Origin: Thermohalobaculum sp039027855
Lineage (GTDB): Bacteria; Pseudomonadota; Alphaproteobacteria; Rhodobacterales; Rhodobacteraceae
Assembly (NCBI GenBank): GCA_039027855.1
Contig: JBCCJI010000014.1
Location: forward strand, 1-64,000
DNA length: 64,000 bases
Direction: 5' to 3'
Shown here: piece by piece, positions 17,416-26,405 of the stretch
Numbering within the stretch: position 1 is the stretch's first letter
Layout: the number at the start of each line of letters is the position of its first letter
Made by a program: the position numbers and the translations under genes
The notes under the pieces: model-generated
Database searches by the model: none
What the model saw: only the letters and a program-made list of their open reading frames with translations
What the model was told of the DNA's origin: nothing

Positions 17416-18474
17416 TTACTCCGCCGGTTCCATCGCGGGGCGGGTACTGCGTCTGCGCCCGTTGCCGCGCCGCGCCGCGCGCAGGTCGCGCCCGCGCCCC
17501 AGCCGCGCGGTAGCGAGCGTCATCACCGCCGGCACGACGCCCCGCGGCAGCAGCAGCACGAAGAGGATCAGCACGATGCCGAGCACCATGTTGAGATCGA
17601 GCGTGCCCTGCTGACCGAGCCAGGCGGTGAGATAGAACAACCCGAAGGCCGCGAGGATCGGCCCGATCAACGTGCCGCGCCCGCCGACGATCACCCAGAT
17701 GATCGCCTGCGCGGCGTAGCCAAGGTTGAAGAGATCCGGCGTCACCCGGCCTACGCCGTTGGCGATCAGGACCCCGGCAAGCCCTGCAAGCCCGCCGCCG
17801 ACGGCGAAAAGACCAAGCTTGTAGGCCCGCGCGTCATAGCCCAGCAGCTCCGCCCGGGTCTCGTTCTCGCGGATCGCCGCGCAGACCCGGCCGAAATGGG
17901 TGCGCGTCAGCCAGACACAGCCGAAATAGCTGAGGATCAGCGCACCCATCGCCGCATAGAAGACCTGGTTCGGGAACAGCATGGCGCCGCTGTCCCAGGG
18001 CAGCGTCAGCGGCGGCGCCGTGGTGCCATTGAAGCCACCCAGCAGCGCATCGCCGATCTTGTACTCCGGCCCCGAGGTGCGGCGCATTAGGTTGAAGAAG
18101 ACCAGCGTCACCACCAGCGTGATGGCGCCCAGATAAACGTCGGACACGCGGCCGTAAAAGATGAAATAGCCGAGCGCCGCCGCAAAGGCCGCGCCGACGG
18201 CGATGGCGGCGATCACGGCGCCGGTCGTCTCGCCGAAATTCTGCGCCCAGACGGCGTAGGTATAGGCGCCGAGGCCGAAAAACGCCGTCTGGCCAAAGCA
18301 CAGGATGCCGCCATGGCCCCAGATGAGGCCGAGGCTGAGCGCCAAGAGCGCCAGCGCGATGGCCGTCGTCAGGTTGATAATGGTGAAGAGCTGCAGCACC
18401 TCGGGCGCGCCGAACATGAAGGCGAGCGCCAGCGCCGCCAGCACCCATAGGCGGGTTTTCTCGACAGCACTCAC
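17416..18474 (-). CDS. LivM/UrtC-type ABC permease
   Basis: The second inner-membrane permease of the importer has 352 residues and about ten hydrophobic segments. It carries the branched-chain permease motifs LSLGLIWGHGGILCFGQ and the EAA-like loop AIRENETRAELLGYD, which docks on the ATPases. The C-terminal tail after the last helix is Arg-rich and cytosolic. It starts inside the stop of the preceding permease (ATGA overlap at 18471-18474) and ends three bases before the LivG-type ATPase gene. Confidence 0.9.
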   Translation of the reverse strand: MSAVEKTRLWVLAALALAFMFGAPEVLQLFTIINLTTAIALALLALSLGLIWGHGGILCFGQTAFFGLGAYTYAVWAQNFGETTGAVIAAIAVGAAFAAALGYFIFYGRVSDVYLGAITLVVTLVFFNLMRRTSGPEYKIGDALLGGFNGTTAPPLTLPWDSGAMLFPNQVFYAAMGALILSYFGCVWLTRTHFGRVCAAIRENETRAELLGYDARAYKLGLFAVGGGLAGLAGVLIANGVGRVTPDLFNLGYAAQAIIWVIVGGRGTLIGPILAAFGLFYLTAWLGQQGTLDLNMVLGIVLILFVLLLPRGVVPAVMTLATARLGRGRDLRAARRGNGRRRSTRPAMEPAE

Positions 18475-19340
18475 AGCGATTTCCTGAAGAAGCGGCCGGT
18501 GATCCCTTTGGGCATGAGGCGGATCAGCACGACGGCGGTCAGCAGCAGCGCGACCTCGCCCAGCGTCGGCCCGGTGGACCAGGAGACGATGCCGTTGACC
18601 GAGCCCAGCAGCGTGGCCGCCGAGACGGTGCCGGCCAGGATCGCGGCACCACCCGAGATCACGGTGATGAAGGCCTTGGCGATGTAGATTGCGCCGATGG
18701 TTGGCACGACGCCGGTGATGGGCGCCAGCAGCCCACCGGCAAGCCCCGCCACCGCCGAGCCAAAGGCGAAGGTCAGCATGTAGATCCGCGGCGTCGACAC
18801 GCCGAGCGAGGCCGCCATATCGGCATTCTGCATCGTCCCGCGCGCCAGCAGGCCAAGCTTCGTCAGCCGCAGCACCGCATAGACCCCGCCGATGGCAAGC
18901 AGCGTGACGACGATCAGGAACAGCTCATAGCCCGAGGAGCCATAATCGCCGATCTGGATCGCCCCTATGGGCGGTGAGATCGTGGTGGTTGTCTGCGGCC
19001 CGAAGATCGTGGTGACGAGCCCGATCAGGAACAGCGACAGCCCCCAGGTCGCGAGCAGCGTGTCGATCATCCGGCCGTAGAGAAACCGGATCAGGACCCG
19101 CTCCACGATCACGCCGATCAGCCCGACGACCAGCGGCGCGCAGACCAGCATCGCGATCCAGATGTTCACGCCGTTGTTGGTGGCGACGATCACCGTATAG
19201 CCGCCCAGCATCAGAAATTCGCCGTGGGCGAGATTGATCACCCGCATCATGCCGAAGATGATCGCGAGGCCGAGCCCGATGAGCGCGAGGTTCGAGATGC
19301 CGTAGACGATCTGCAGCACGAGGGCGAGGAAGAGGTCCAT
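18471..19340 (-). CDS. LivH/UrtB-type ABC permease
   Basis: The first permease of the importer has 289 residues and eight or so membrane helices. Family signatures are GLAIIFGMMRVINLAHGEF near the N-terminus and the loop DMAASLGVSTPRIYMLTFAFG near residue 175. It forms a heterodimeric channel with the LivM-type protein. It lies 51 bases downstream of the binding-protein gene, with a hairpin in the gap. Confidence 0.91.
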   Translation of the reverse strand: MDLFLALVLQIVYGISNLALIGLGLAIIFGMMRVINLAHGEFLMLGGYTVIVATNNGVNIWIAMLVCAPLVVGLIGVIVERVLIRFLYGRMIDTLLATWGLSLFLIGLVTTIFGPQTTTTISPPIGAIQIGDYGSSGYELFLIVVTLLAIGGVYAVLRLTKLGLLARGTMQNADMAASLGVSTPRIYMLTFAFGSAVAGLAGGLLAPITGVVPTIGAIYIAKAFITVISGGAAILAGTVSAATLLGSVNGIVSWSTGPTLGEVALLLTAVVLIRLMPKGITGRFFRKSL

Positions 19341-19362
19341 GGGCGCTCCGGTCAGGCGGTAG

Positions 19363-19382
19363 GGTGGGCGTTTCCGCCCACC
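19363..19382. promoter_or_regulatory. Intercistronic hairpin between binding-protein and permease genes
   Basis: GGTGGGCG and CGCCCACC form an uninterrupted 8-bp stem around a TTTC loop in the 51-bp gap. There is no T-tract after it on the coding strand. Such hairpins often protect the 3' end of the binding-protein message, giving more of it than of the permeases. That role is inferred. Confidence 0.6.
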
Positions 19383-19391
19383 ACTGAAGGG

Positions 19392-20645
19392 TCAATCGAT
19401 GCCGGCCGCGGCCAGACCGTTCTCGAAGTAGAACGTGGACTGATCGGGATTGGCATCCAGATCGCAGACCAGCAGCGTGTCGGCCGGCGGCTGCGCCTCG
19501 AAGGTCTCGAGCACGTTCAGCGTCTGGTCCTGGAGCTCGGCGATGGCGACGTTCTGGACCAGGTGGTTGGTCTTGGGCTCGATCGTCACGGTGCCGGACG
19601 GGCCGTCAAAGGCCACGGGCGAGCGCAGCGCCTCGATGACCGCGGCGCGGTCGGTCGTGCCCGCCTTCTTCACCCCCTCGGCCCAGAGGTAGACGCCTTC
19701 GTAAGACCGGGCCGTCGTCTCGGAGATATAGGCAATGTCCTGGCTGGAGAACGCGCGCAGATCTTCCACGAACTTCTTGTTGGCCGGCGTGTCGATCTCC
19801 TCGAAATAGGCAAAGGACACGATCATCCCGTTGCCCTCTTCGGCCGAGACCAGCTTATGCTCGCCGCCCAGCGTGAAGGTTGTCGAGGCCAGCGGGATCT
19901 CCTTGTTGACCCCGGCCGCGCCATACTGGCGATAGAACGAGATATGCGCGGCGCCCACCAGAGCGGACATGACGAAGTCGGGCTTCTCGGTCTGGATCTT
20001 CTTGATCGTCGGCCCGAAGTTGGTGACGTCGAGCGGGAAGAATTCGACCGCGACGTTCTCACCGCCATTGTCGCGCACGTATTTCTGCACCCAGTCGGCA
20101 GTGATGTGCCCGTAATTATAGTCGGCGGCGATGATGTAGACCTTCTTGCCCCATTTGTTCATCGCATAGGGCACGAGCTTCTCGACCGTCTGCGCCGGGG
20201 TAGAGCCGGTGCAGAAGTTGTTGTAGTCGCAGACCCCGCCCTCATACAGCGTATTGTAGAAGTAAAGCGTCTGGAACCGGTTCAGCACCGGCCGGATCGC
20301 CTCGCGCGAGGCTGAGGTGATCCCGGCATGGACGACATCGACCCGGTCGCCCGCCGCCGCCTGCGTGGCGAACTGCGTGTAGAACTGGATCGTCGTCTGC
20401 GGATCGTAGGAGATCAGCTCGATCTGGCGGTCGAGCAGCCCGCCGGCGGCATTGATCTCGGACACCGCCATCTTGGTCGCTTCCAGCATCGGACGGCCCA
20501 GCAGCTCCAGCCCGCCGGACTGGTCGAGGATGGCCGCCATCTTGATCGGCTCGGCCGCGCGGACGATGGCGGGCGAGGCAAGTACCGTTGCCGCGGCGCC
20601 CGACGCCTGCAGCAGGCCGCGCCGGGTGAGGCGTTTCAAGGTCAT
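19392..20645 (-). CDS. Amide/urea-type ABC substrate-binding protein
   Basis: A periplasmic binding protein of the FmdD/UrtA/AmiC group that captures amide-like solutes for the permeases. I chose the ATG at 20643-20645 because AGGAGAG lies just upstream and the frame then begins MTLKRLTRRGLLQAS. This is a Tat signal with RR followed by a hydrophobic stretch and an AxA-like cleavage site near AIVRA. The mature protein has the family segments LYFYNTLYEGGVC, IIAADYNYGHITADW and LVGAAHISFYRQ. The length of 417 residues is normal. It is the first transporter gene of the operon and 83 bp downstream of the flotillin gene. Confidence 0.9.
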   Translation of the reverse strand: MTLKRLTRRGLLQASGAAATVLASPAIVRAAEPIKMAAILDQSGGLELLGRPMLEATKMAVSEINAAGGLLDRQIELISYDPQTTIQFYTQFATQAAAGDRVDVVHAGITSASREAIRPVLNRFQTLYFYNTLYEGGVCDYNNFCTGSTPAQTVEKLVPYAMNKWGKKVYIIAADYNYGHITADWVQKYVRDNGGENVAVEFFPLDVTNFGPTIKKIQTEKPDFVMSALVGAAHISFYRQYGAAGVNKEIPLASTTFTLGGEHKLVSAEEGNGMIVSFAYFEEIDTPANKKFVEDLRAFSSQDIAYISETTARSYEGVYLWAEGVKKAGTTDRAAVIEALRSPVAFDGPSGTVTIEPKTNHLVQNVAIAELQDQTLNVLETFEAQPPADTLLVCDLDANPDQSTFYFENGLAAAGID

Positions 20646-20728
20646 GGGGTCTCTCCTCTGTCGTGCGAGCCCGGTGGAGCCGAGCGGGGATCCGGGTGGC
20701 CTGGCAACGGTCACCTCATGTTTTGGCG

Positions 20729-22354
20729 TCAGTCCTTGGCGGCCTTCTGCACGGGCACGGGCGCGGCATCGCCCGGCTTAGGACCATCGGTCCGCAGCCG
20801 CCCGGCGATCTCGCCCAACCCACCGCCGACATTCATGCCGATCTCTTCGCCCAGCTTTTGCACCGCGGGCAGCTGCAGCGCCATGCCGAGGATGCCATCG
20901 ATCACCTGGTTGACCATCGGGCCCTCGCCCCCCGCAGCCCCCGGCGCGACGCCGTTCATGCCACCGAAGCCCGTGACGTGATTGATACGGATCGAGTCGA
21001 TCTTCTCCGCGGGCTTGACCATCTCGCGCACCACATCCGGCAGCGCATCGATCTTGGCGAGGTCGACCTTCATCCGCACGATGGCGTCCGCCTGTGCATT
21101 CTGTGCCGCGAAAAGCGCCGCCTCACCCTCGGCCTGAGCGAGCAGACGGCTTTTGGCGGCAGCGGCCTTCATCTCTTCGGCCTTCGCCTCCGCCGCGGCC
21201 ATGGCACGCACCGTCCCGGCTTCGGAGGCGACGCGGGTGTCGTCGATCGCGGCGTCCTTCTCCGCCTCGATCACGGCCAGCACCTTCACGCGCTCCGCCA
21301 TGGCGGTTTCCTTGGCGGTGATCACACGCTCGCGCCCGACGACTTCCGAGGCGATGGCCTCGGCTGCTGCTGCCTGTGCCGTCGCCGCTTCGGCTTTCTT
21401 GGCGGCGATCTGGATCTCGCTGTCGGCCTTGGCGCTGCGCTTGGCGCGCTCTGCCTGGTAGTCAATCTCAGCGACTTCCTGCTCGGACTGGATCTGTTTG
21501 GCGCGCACTTCCATGTCGCGCTGGATCCGAGCGTGCTCGCGGCGCTCCTCCGCCTCGGCCTGCGCTTCGGCGATCTCGGCCATGGTCTTGGCGCGCGCGG
21601 CCTCGACCGCCTTGCCCTGGGCCAGTTGCGCCTCCTCCTCCTCCTGCTCGATCAGCAGACGGCGTTTCGCAGCGTCGAGATGGCTTTGGCGCACGGCCGT
21701 CTCGGCCGCGTTTTCGATCTCGGCGCGCTCTTTCTTGTTCGTCGCGATCACTTCGGCCAGGCGCCGCATACCGAGGGCGTTGAAGGCATTATTCTGGTCG
21801 AGCGCGCCAAACGGGGTCTGGTCGAGACGGGTCAGCGACACCGCTTCGATCAGCAGGCCGTTCGCTTTCAGTCTTGGTTCGAGCACGCCTGCGACCTCGG
21901 CGACGTACTGGCCGCGGTTATCCTGCAGCGTGTCCATGGTGTAGGTCGCCGCCACCGAGAGCAGCGCATCGGTCAGCTTGCCCTCCAGCAGATCGGCCAG
22001 ATCGCTCGCGCGGAACGCCTTGGATCCCAGCGCCTGCGCGGCGGTGGCGACCCCTTCGGCCGTCGGCTCGACGCGCACATAGAACTCGGCAGTGGCGTCG
22101 ATGCGCAAACGATCCTGGGTGATGATCGAGGTCTCGCCCGCGCGCTCCACCTCAAGGCGCATGGTGCGCATGTTCACTTCGGCCGTGCGGTTCAGGAAAG
22201 GCAGGCTGAAGACACCGCCGTCGAGCACGACGCGCTGACCACCCCGACCGGTCCGCACGAGGGCAACCTCGCGACTGGCCTTGATGTAGAAGCGGTTCAG
22301 CAAGAGGATGATGATGACGATGAGAACGATTACGCCGAGTGCGATCCAGATCAT
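20729..22354 (-). CDS. yqiK: Flotillin-like SPFH-domain protein (YqiK type)
   Basis: A membrane-scaffold protein of 541 residues. It has one N-terminal helix (about 2-20, very rich in I/L/V), an SPFH domain (about 25-200), a long Ala/Glu/Lys-rich coiled coil (about 215-410) and a flotillin C-terminal region with a Gly-rich patch (GGGLGEIAG). Flotillins oligomerise under the inner membrane and organise membrane domains. GGAGGAAG lies eight bases before the start. The usual NfeD/YqiJ partner is not adjacent. It may share a transcript with the amide transporter downstream, but the 83-bp gap leaves this open. Confidence 0.9.
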   Translation of the reverse strand: MIWIALGVIVLIVIIILLLNRFYIKASREVALVRTGRGGQRVVLDGGVFSLPFLNRTAEVNMRTMRLEVERAGETSIITQDRLRIDATAEFYVRVEPTAEGVATAAQALGSKAFRASDLADLLEGKLTDALLSVAATYTMDTLQDNRGQYVAEVAGVLEPRLKANGLLIEAVSLTRLDQTPFGALDQNNAFNALGMRRLAEVIATNKKERAEIENAAETAVRQSHLDAAKRRLLIEQEEEEAQLAQGKAVEAARAKTMAEIAEAQAEAEERREHARIQRDMEVRAKQIQSEQEVAEIDYQAERAKRSAKADSEIQIAAKKAEAATAQAAAAEAIASEVVGRERVITAKETAMAERVKVLAVIEAEKDAAIDDTRVASEAGTVRAMAAAEAKAEEMKAAAAKSRLLAQAEGEAALFAAQNAQADAIVRMKVDLAKIDALPDVVREMVKPAEKIDSIRINHVTGFGGMNGVAPGAAGGEGPMVNQVIDGILGMALQLPAVQKLGEEIGMNVGGGLGEIAGRLRTDGPKPGDAAPVPVQKAAKD

Positions 22355-22768
22355 CGGGGTGCTTCCTCCAGGCTTGTCAGCCGCGCGCCGAACACTTTGC
22401 GCATGCAGTTTTCGTGCCAGTGCAGGCGCCTGTCATGTCAGCAAAGCTCGATGTAACCAAACGAAGGCGCCGTCTACAACCGCGCGTCCCACGGCGAAGA
22501 CCTAGCGCCCCTGGTGTGTTTGGCAGCGTTCACGCCCCATAGAATGAAGCGGTTGCCGATGTGACGCGCGCGCGGCAAGGGGCTCCCACGTTGTCTGAGT
22601 CGCACGCCGTAAGGGGCAGCGTCGGGCGCCCTATCCGGTCATCTTTGCGGTCCGCCATAGAGAGCGATCGCGTTGGCACGCGTCCTTCAGCGTTGCCTTC
22701 CCCGCGAAACCCGGCACCCCGGGCCCAAAAGGTAGACCGAAGCGCAAGCCCCGCAGGACGGCCGGTCG
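22355..22768. other. Intergenic DNA between tctA and the flotillin gene
   Basis: It should contain the flotillin promoter (near 22355-22450) and the tctA terminator. GGCGCC at about 22425 and at about 22470 are complementary but widely spaced. I saw no gene, RNA or clear terminator. Confidence 0.4.
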
Positions 22769-24250
22769 TCAACCTCGTTGCGCAAGGCTGCGCCTGCGGT
22801 GACGATAGATAAGCGCCGTGGCGCCCAGTGCGATGACGATCAGGCAGGCCAGGCTGACCGGGTCGGTGAGGAAAACGCTGGGATCGCCTCGCGAGAACAG
22901 CAGCGTTCGGCGAAGATACTCCTCGAAGGCGGGGCCGAGGACAAAGCCAAGCACGATCGGCGTCGGCTCTAACCTGAGGCGCACGAGGATCCACCCGAAG
23001 ACACCGAAACCCAGCATCAGCCACACATCGAACAGCGAACTCCGCACCGAATGGACCCCGATCAGGGCGAAGACGAGGATCAGCGGCACGAGCTTGCGAA
23101 AGGGGATACGCAACAACGAGGCCCAGATCCCGGCCAAGGGCAGGTTCAGGACCACGAGGATCACATTGCCGACCACGAGGCTCGCGATCAGCGCGCCGAA
23201 CAGGTCGGGATTGGCCGAGATAAAGCTGGGTCCCGGCGCAATGCCCTGGATCATCAGCGCGCCGGCAAGCACGGCGATCACCGGATTGCCGGGGATGCCA
23301 AGGGTCAGCAGCGGCACCAGCGCGCTTTGCGCCGAGGCATTGTTCGCCGCTTCGGGCGCGGCGACGCCGGCCATGGCGCCTTGGCCAAGCGGCGCGTCCC
23401 GGGTCTCGAACGCCCGCTCGGCCCCGCGCGCGGCGAGCGACGACATCACCGTCGACACGCCGGGGATCACACCCAGCATCGTGCCGATGGCGGCGCCGCG
23501 CAGCGTCGGTGCCCAGCTGGCGGCAAAATCGGCACGGGTCGGCCAGGGCCAGCGGACGGGAGCGATGCGTTCTGGGCGGCCGCCTGTCTCCAGCGAACGG
23601 ATCAGTTCGGCAATGGCGAAAAGACCCATGACAAGGGGCATGAACCCGATGCCGTCGCGCAGATCGGTTAGGCCGAGGGTGAAGCGCGGCAGCCCCCCAC
23701 CCGAGTCGGTGCCGACGAGCCCGAGACAGGCGCCAAGCAGGATCAGCGTGATCGCGGCGAGCGGCGGCCCCGGGGCGATCACCGCCGCCGCGAAAAGACC
23801 GAGCGCGATCATGCCCGCGAGCCCCGCCGGCGAAATCAGCAGTGAGACCTCGGCGATCGGGCCGGCCGCAAAGGCGATGAAGACGGCGCAGAACAGACCG
23901 GCAAACAGCGACGAAAGCGCCGCGATGGCGATGGCAGGCCCCGCCCGCCCCGCGAGCGCCAGGCGATGGCCATCGAGCGCGGTGACGATCCCCGAGGTCT
24001 CTCCCGGAAGGTTCAGCAGGATCGCCGTGGTCGAACTGCCGTATTGGGCGCCGTAGTAGATCGCCGAGAGCATGATAAGCGCCCCGGCCGGGTCGAGGGT
24101 GTAGGTGAGCGGCAGCAGGAGTGCGAGCGTCGCCGCGGGGCCAATGCCGGGCAAAACACCGGTGATCGTGCCGAGAAGCGCCCCACTGAAACAGAGCGCG
24201 AGATTGTGAAAAGTCAGGATTGAGGCGAGCTCGCCCATCCAACCTGTCAT
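22769..24250 (-). CDS. tctA: TctA-type tripartite tricarboxylate transporter permease
   Basis: The large membrane subunit of a TTT transporter, which imports organic anions using an ion gradient and the periplasmic TctC protein. It has 493 residues, about 12 hydrophobic segments and the family signatures GALLGTITGVLPGIGPAATLALLLP near the N-terminus (about 19-43) and its later counterpart GTMLGVIPGVSTVMSS. YGAQYGSSTTAILLNLPGE is also diagnostic. It starts 27 bases after tctB. The substrate is not readable. Confidence 0.93.
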   Translation of the reverse strand: MTGWMGELASILTFHNLALCFSGALLGTITGVLPGIGPAATLALLLPLTYTLDPAGALIMLSAIYYGAQYGSSTTAILLNLPGETSGIVTALDGHRLALAGRAGPAIAIAALSSLFAGLFCAVFIAFAAGPIAEVSLLISPAGLAGMIALGLFAAAVIAPGPPLAAITLILLGACLGLVGTDSGGGLPRFTLGLTDLRDGIGFMPLVMGLFAIAELIRSLETGGRPERIAPVRWPWPTRADFAASWAPTLRGAAIGTMLGVIPGVSTVMSSLAARGAERAFETRDAPLGQGAMAGVAAPEAANNASAQSALVPLLTLGIPGNPVIAVLAGALMIQGIAPGPSFISANPDLFGALIASLVVGNVILVVLNLPLAGIWASLLRIPFRKLVPLILVFALIGVHSVRSSLFDVWLMLGFGVFGWILVRLRLEPTPIVLGFVLGPAFEEYLRRTLLFSRGDPSVFLTDPVSLACLIVIALGATALIYRHRRRSLAQRG

Positions 24251-24277
24251 ACCGGTTTGGCCTTGGTCACGATCACC

Positions 24278-24778
24278 TCAAAGGCCGGGCGGCCAGAGGC
24301 GCGCGCCCGGCGGCAGCAGGCTCAGGCCCACGGCGAGGGCCGCCGCGCCGCCCGCGAGGCCAGAGAGCGTCAGCGCCCCGAGGCCGCGATCGCCCGCACC
24401 CCAGCTGGCCACGAGAGCGGCGAGCGCCGATGCCGCCACAAGCCCGAGCATCGGCATGGTGAGGGCGAAGGCAGCGACGCCACCCAACAGGCCCGCCCCG
24501 GCGCGTGGCGAAGGCCGGGGCTCTGCCCGGCTCGGCAGGGGGTCCGCATCGCTATCGGCCGGATCGCGGCGCATGAGTGCCACCGCAAACCAAGTGGTCG
24601 AGAGCGCGATCACCCCTGCCGAAAGCCAACGGGCGAAAAGACCGGGTCCGATCCGGTCATCCAGCCAGGCCGGTTGCGTGAGCGACAGCAGGAAAAGCGC
24701 GACGCCAAGTGCCGCAGTGAAAACGGGCGCCAGGATCCGGGGGGTCAACTGCTGAGAAAAGGATGATGGGGCGCGCAT
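24278..24778 (-). CDS. tctB: TctB-type small membrane subunit
   Basis: A 166-residue protein with four hydrophobic helices, the usual size and topology for TctB, encoded directly upstream of tctA on the same strand. TctB sequences are poorly conserved, so the call leans on position and topology. The loop around residues 70-90 is rich in Pro/Arg/Asp. It is divergent from tctC. Confidence 0.82.
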   Translation of the reverse strand: MRAPSSFSQQLTPRILAPVFTAALGVALFLLSLTQPAWLDDRIGPGLFARWLSAGVIALSTTWFAVALMRRDPADSDADPLPSRAEPRPSPRAGAGLLGGVAAFALTMPMLGLVAASALAALVASWGAGDRGLGALTLSGLAGGAAALAVGLSLLPPGARLWPPGL

Positions 24779-24915
24779 CGCCGCACTCTATCCCCCACCA
24801 GCCGGGACCGAAACGATCTTGGCCGATCTTGGCAGGGCCGCCGGGAAAAAACTTGATCAAAAGGATCGGAAAATGGGAGACGAGGCGTCGCGGCGCTCGC
24901 GCCAAGGGCGCCCTG

Positions 24916-24952
24916 ACCCCTCACGTCCACAGAGACCCCTGACGTCCACAGA
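24916..24952. repeat. 18-bp direct repeat upstream of tctC
   Basis: ACCCCTCACGTCCACAGA (24916-24933) and ACCCCTGACGTCCACAGA (24935-24952) differ at one base and are one base apart, giving a 19-bp period. The repeat ends 12 bases before the tctC start and touches its AGAGG ribosome-binding site. It could be an operator or simply a slippage duplication. Confidence 0.85.
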
Positions 24953-24964
24953 AGAGGCCACGAC

Positions 24965-25957
24965 ATGATCTCCAGACGTACCCTCGTCGGCGCCGCGCTC
25001 TCGACCCCCATGCTGAACCTCGCCCCGCGGCCGGCACACGCCGCCGACTGGCCCGCGGTCGGCCCGATCCGCCTTGTGGTGGCATCGGGTGCCGGCGGGA
25101 ACGCGGACGTCGTCGCCCGGCTCGTCGCCAATCAGCTCGAGGGCGCGCTCGAGCAGTCGATCGTCGTCGAGAACCTTTCGGCCTCGTCGGGCATGCAGGC
25201 GACCCAGGCGGTGAGCGAGGCGGAAGCCGATGGCTATACCCTGCTGGTCGGCACCTCATCGCAGCTTGTCCACAACATCGCCCTGTTCGAGCCGCTGCCA
25301 GTGGACATCACCAACACGCTGCGGGGCGTTGCGATGATGAACGAAGTGCCGATGATCATGCTGGTGAACAACGACGAGCCCTCGCCGGATCTCGCATCGT
25401 TCATCGAGAAGCTGCGTGCCGATCCCGATGCCTACCAGTACGGCTCGGGTCCGGCCGGTACGACGACGCATATCACCGGTGCGCTGTTCCTGTCGCGCCT
25501 CGGGCTCGACATCACGCATGTGCCGTATCCGAAAAGCGGCGAGGCCTTGCGCGATACCATCGCCGGACGACTGACCTTCCAGTTCATCCCGGCGCTAAGC
25601 GCTGTGCCGCAGATCAGGGATGGCGCGGTGCGCAGCCTCGGCGTCGCGGCGCCGACGCGTCTCGCCGCGCTGCCGGATCTGCCGACGATCGGCGAGGCCG
25701 GACTCGACGGTTTCGTGTCGCAGACCTGGAACAGCATCGCCGCGCCGACGGGCACGCCCGAGGCGATCGTGGCGCGCCTGAACGCCGAGGTGAACGCGAT
25801 TGTCCAGTCAGACGACGTGAAGACCCAGCTCACCGATCTCGGCGCCCTGGTGCCGGGCGCGATGACGCCGGCAGAGGTCGATGCCTACTACGCCGCGCAG
25901 CGCGAGATCTGGATCCCCGTCGCGCGCGGGACCGGTGTCCGCCGTAGCGCAAACTGA
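24965..25957 (+). CDS. tctC: TctC-type periplasmic binding protein
   Basis: An extracytoplasmic receptor of the TctC/Bug family that delivers a carboxylate to TctAB. The N-terminus MISRRTLVGAALSTPM has a twin arginine and a cleavage site near AHAAD. The mature protein has VVASGAGGNADVVARLVA (the ligand-carboxylate-binding loop), the YGSGPAGTTTHI strand, VPYPKSGEAL and LPDLPTIGEAG. All are family hallmarks. The length of 330 is typical. It is transcribed away from tctBA, so the 186-bp gap should hold both promoters. Confidence 0.92.
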   Translation: MISRRTLVGAALSTPMLNLAPRPAHAADWPAVGPIRLVVASGAGGNADVVARLVANQLEGALEQSIVVENLSASSGMQATQAVSEAEADGYTLLVGTSSQLVHNIALFEPLPVDITNTLRGVAMMNEVPMIMLVNNDEPSPDLASFIEKLRADPDAYQYGSGPAGTTTHITGALFLSRLGLDITHVPYPKSGEALRDTIAGRLTFQFIPALSAVPQIRDGAVRSLGVAAPTRLAALPDLPTIGEAGLDGFVSQTWNSIAAPTGTPEAIVARLNAEVNAIVQSDDVKTQLTDLGALVPGAMTPAEVDAYYAAQREIWIPVARGTGVRRSAN

Positions 25958-26405
25958 ACGAGGCGTTCTCTGCGGCCGGGCGACGGCGCGCCGTCCAGCC
26001 TCAGGCTGCAGCCGCTGCTGCAGTGCGTCAAGCCGGAGGGACGCCTCGATCAACCAGGTCTCGGCCATTTCAGATCGCCGGGGCCCTCACTGTTCGGCAA
26101 AGCAGCCTGGTGGCTCTCGCCACGGCGCAGCGACGCTCGGAACAGGCATGCTTGCAGAGGGTTGCGGTCCATACCGGGGGCGGATTGCCTGCGGTCATGG
26201 CGTGGCGCTCGCGGCCGGCACGCCCCGCTGCCCGTGCCTCCGGCGTAGGCCATCGACGCAAGATCCCTTCGTGGCGCGCGCAGCAGGCCTTCCATCGGCC
26301 GCCGCTCTCTTGCGGGTTCAAAGCGTCTTGCAGCGAGCCTAGGCCTCCCGCCACGGTGTTGGTACTCCCGGCAGCCTTTGCGCGTCACGGTGCTGGCGCG
26401 GTTCG
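25958..26405. other. Intergenic DNA between tctC and the polysaccharide locus
   Basis: The two flanking genes converge here. GACGGCGCGCCGTC at about 25981-25994 is a perfect palindrome and may act in termination, though no T-tract follows. No open frame here resembles a protein family, and I see nothing else. Confidence 0.4.
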
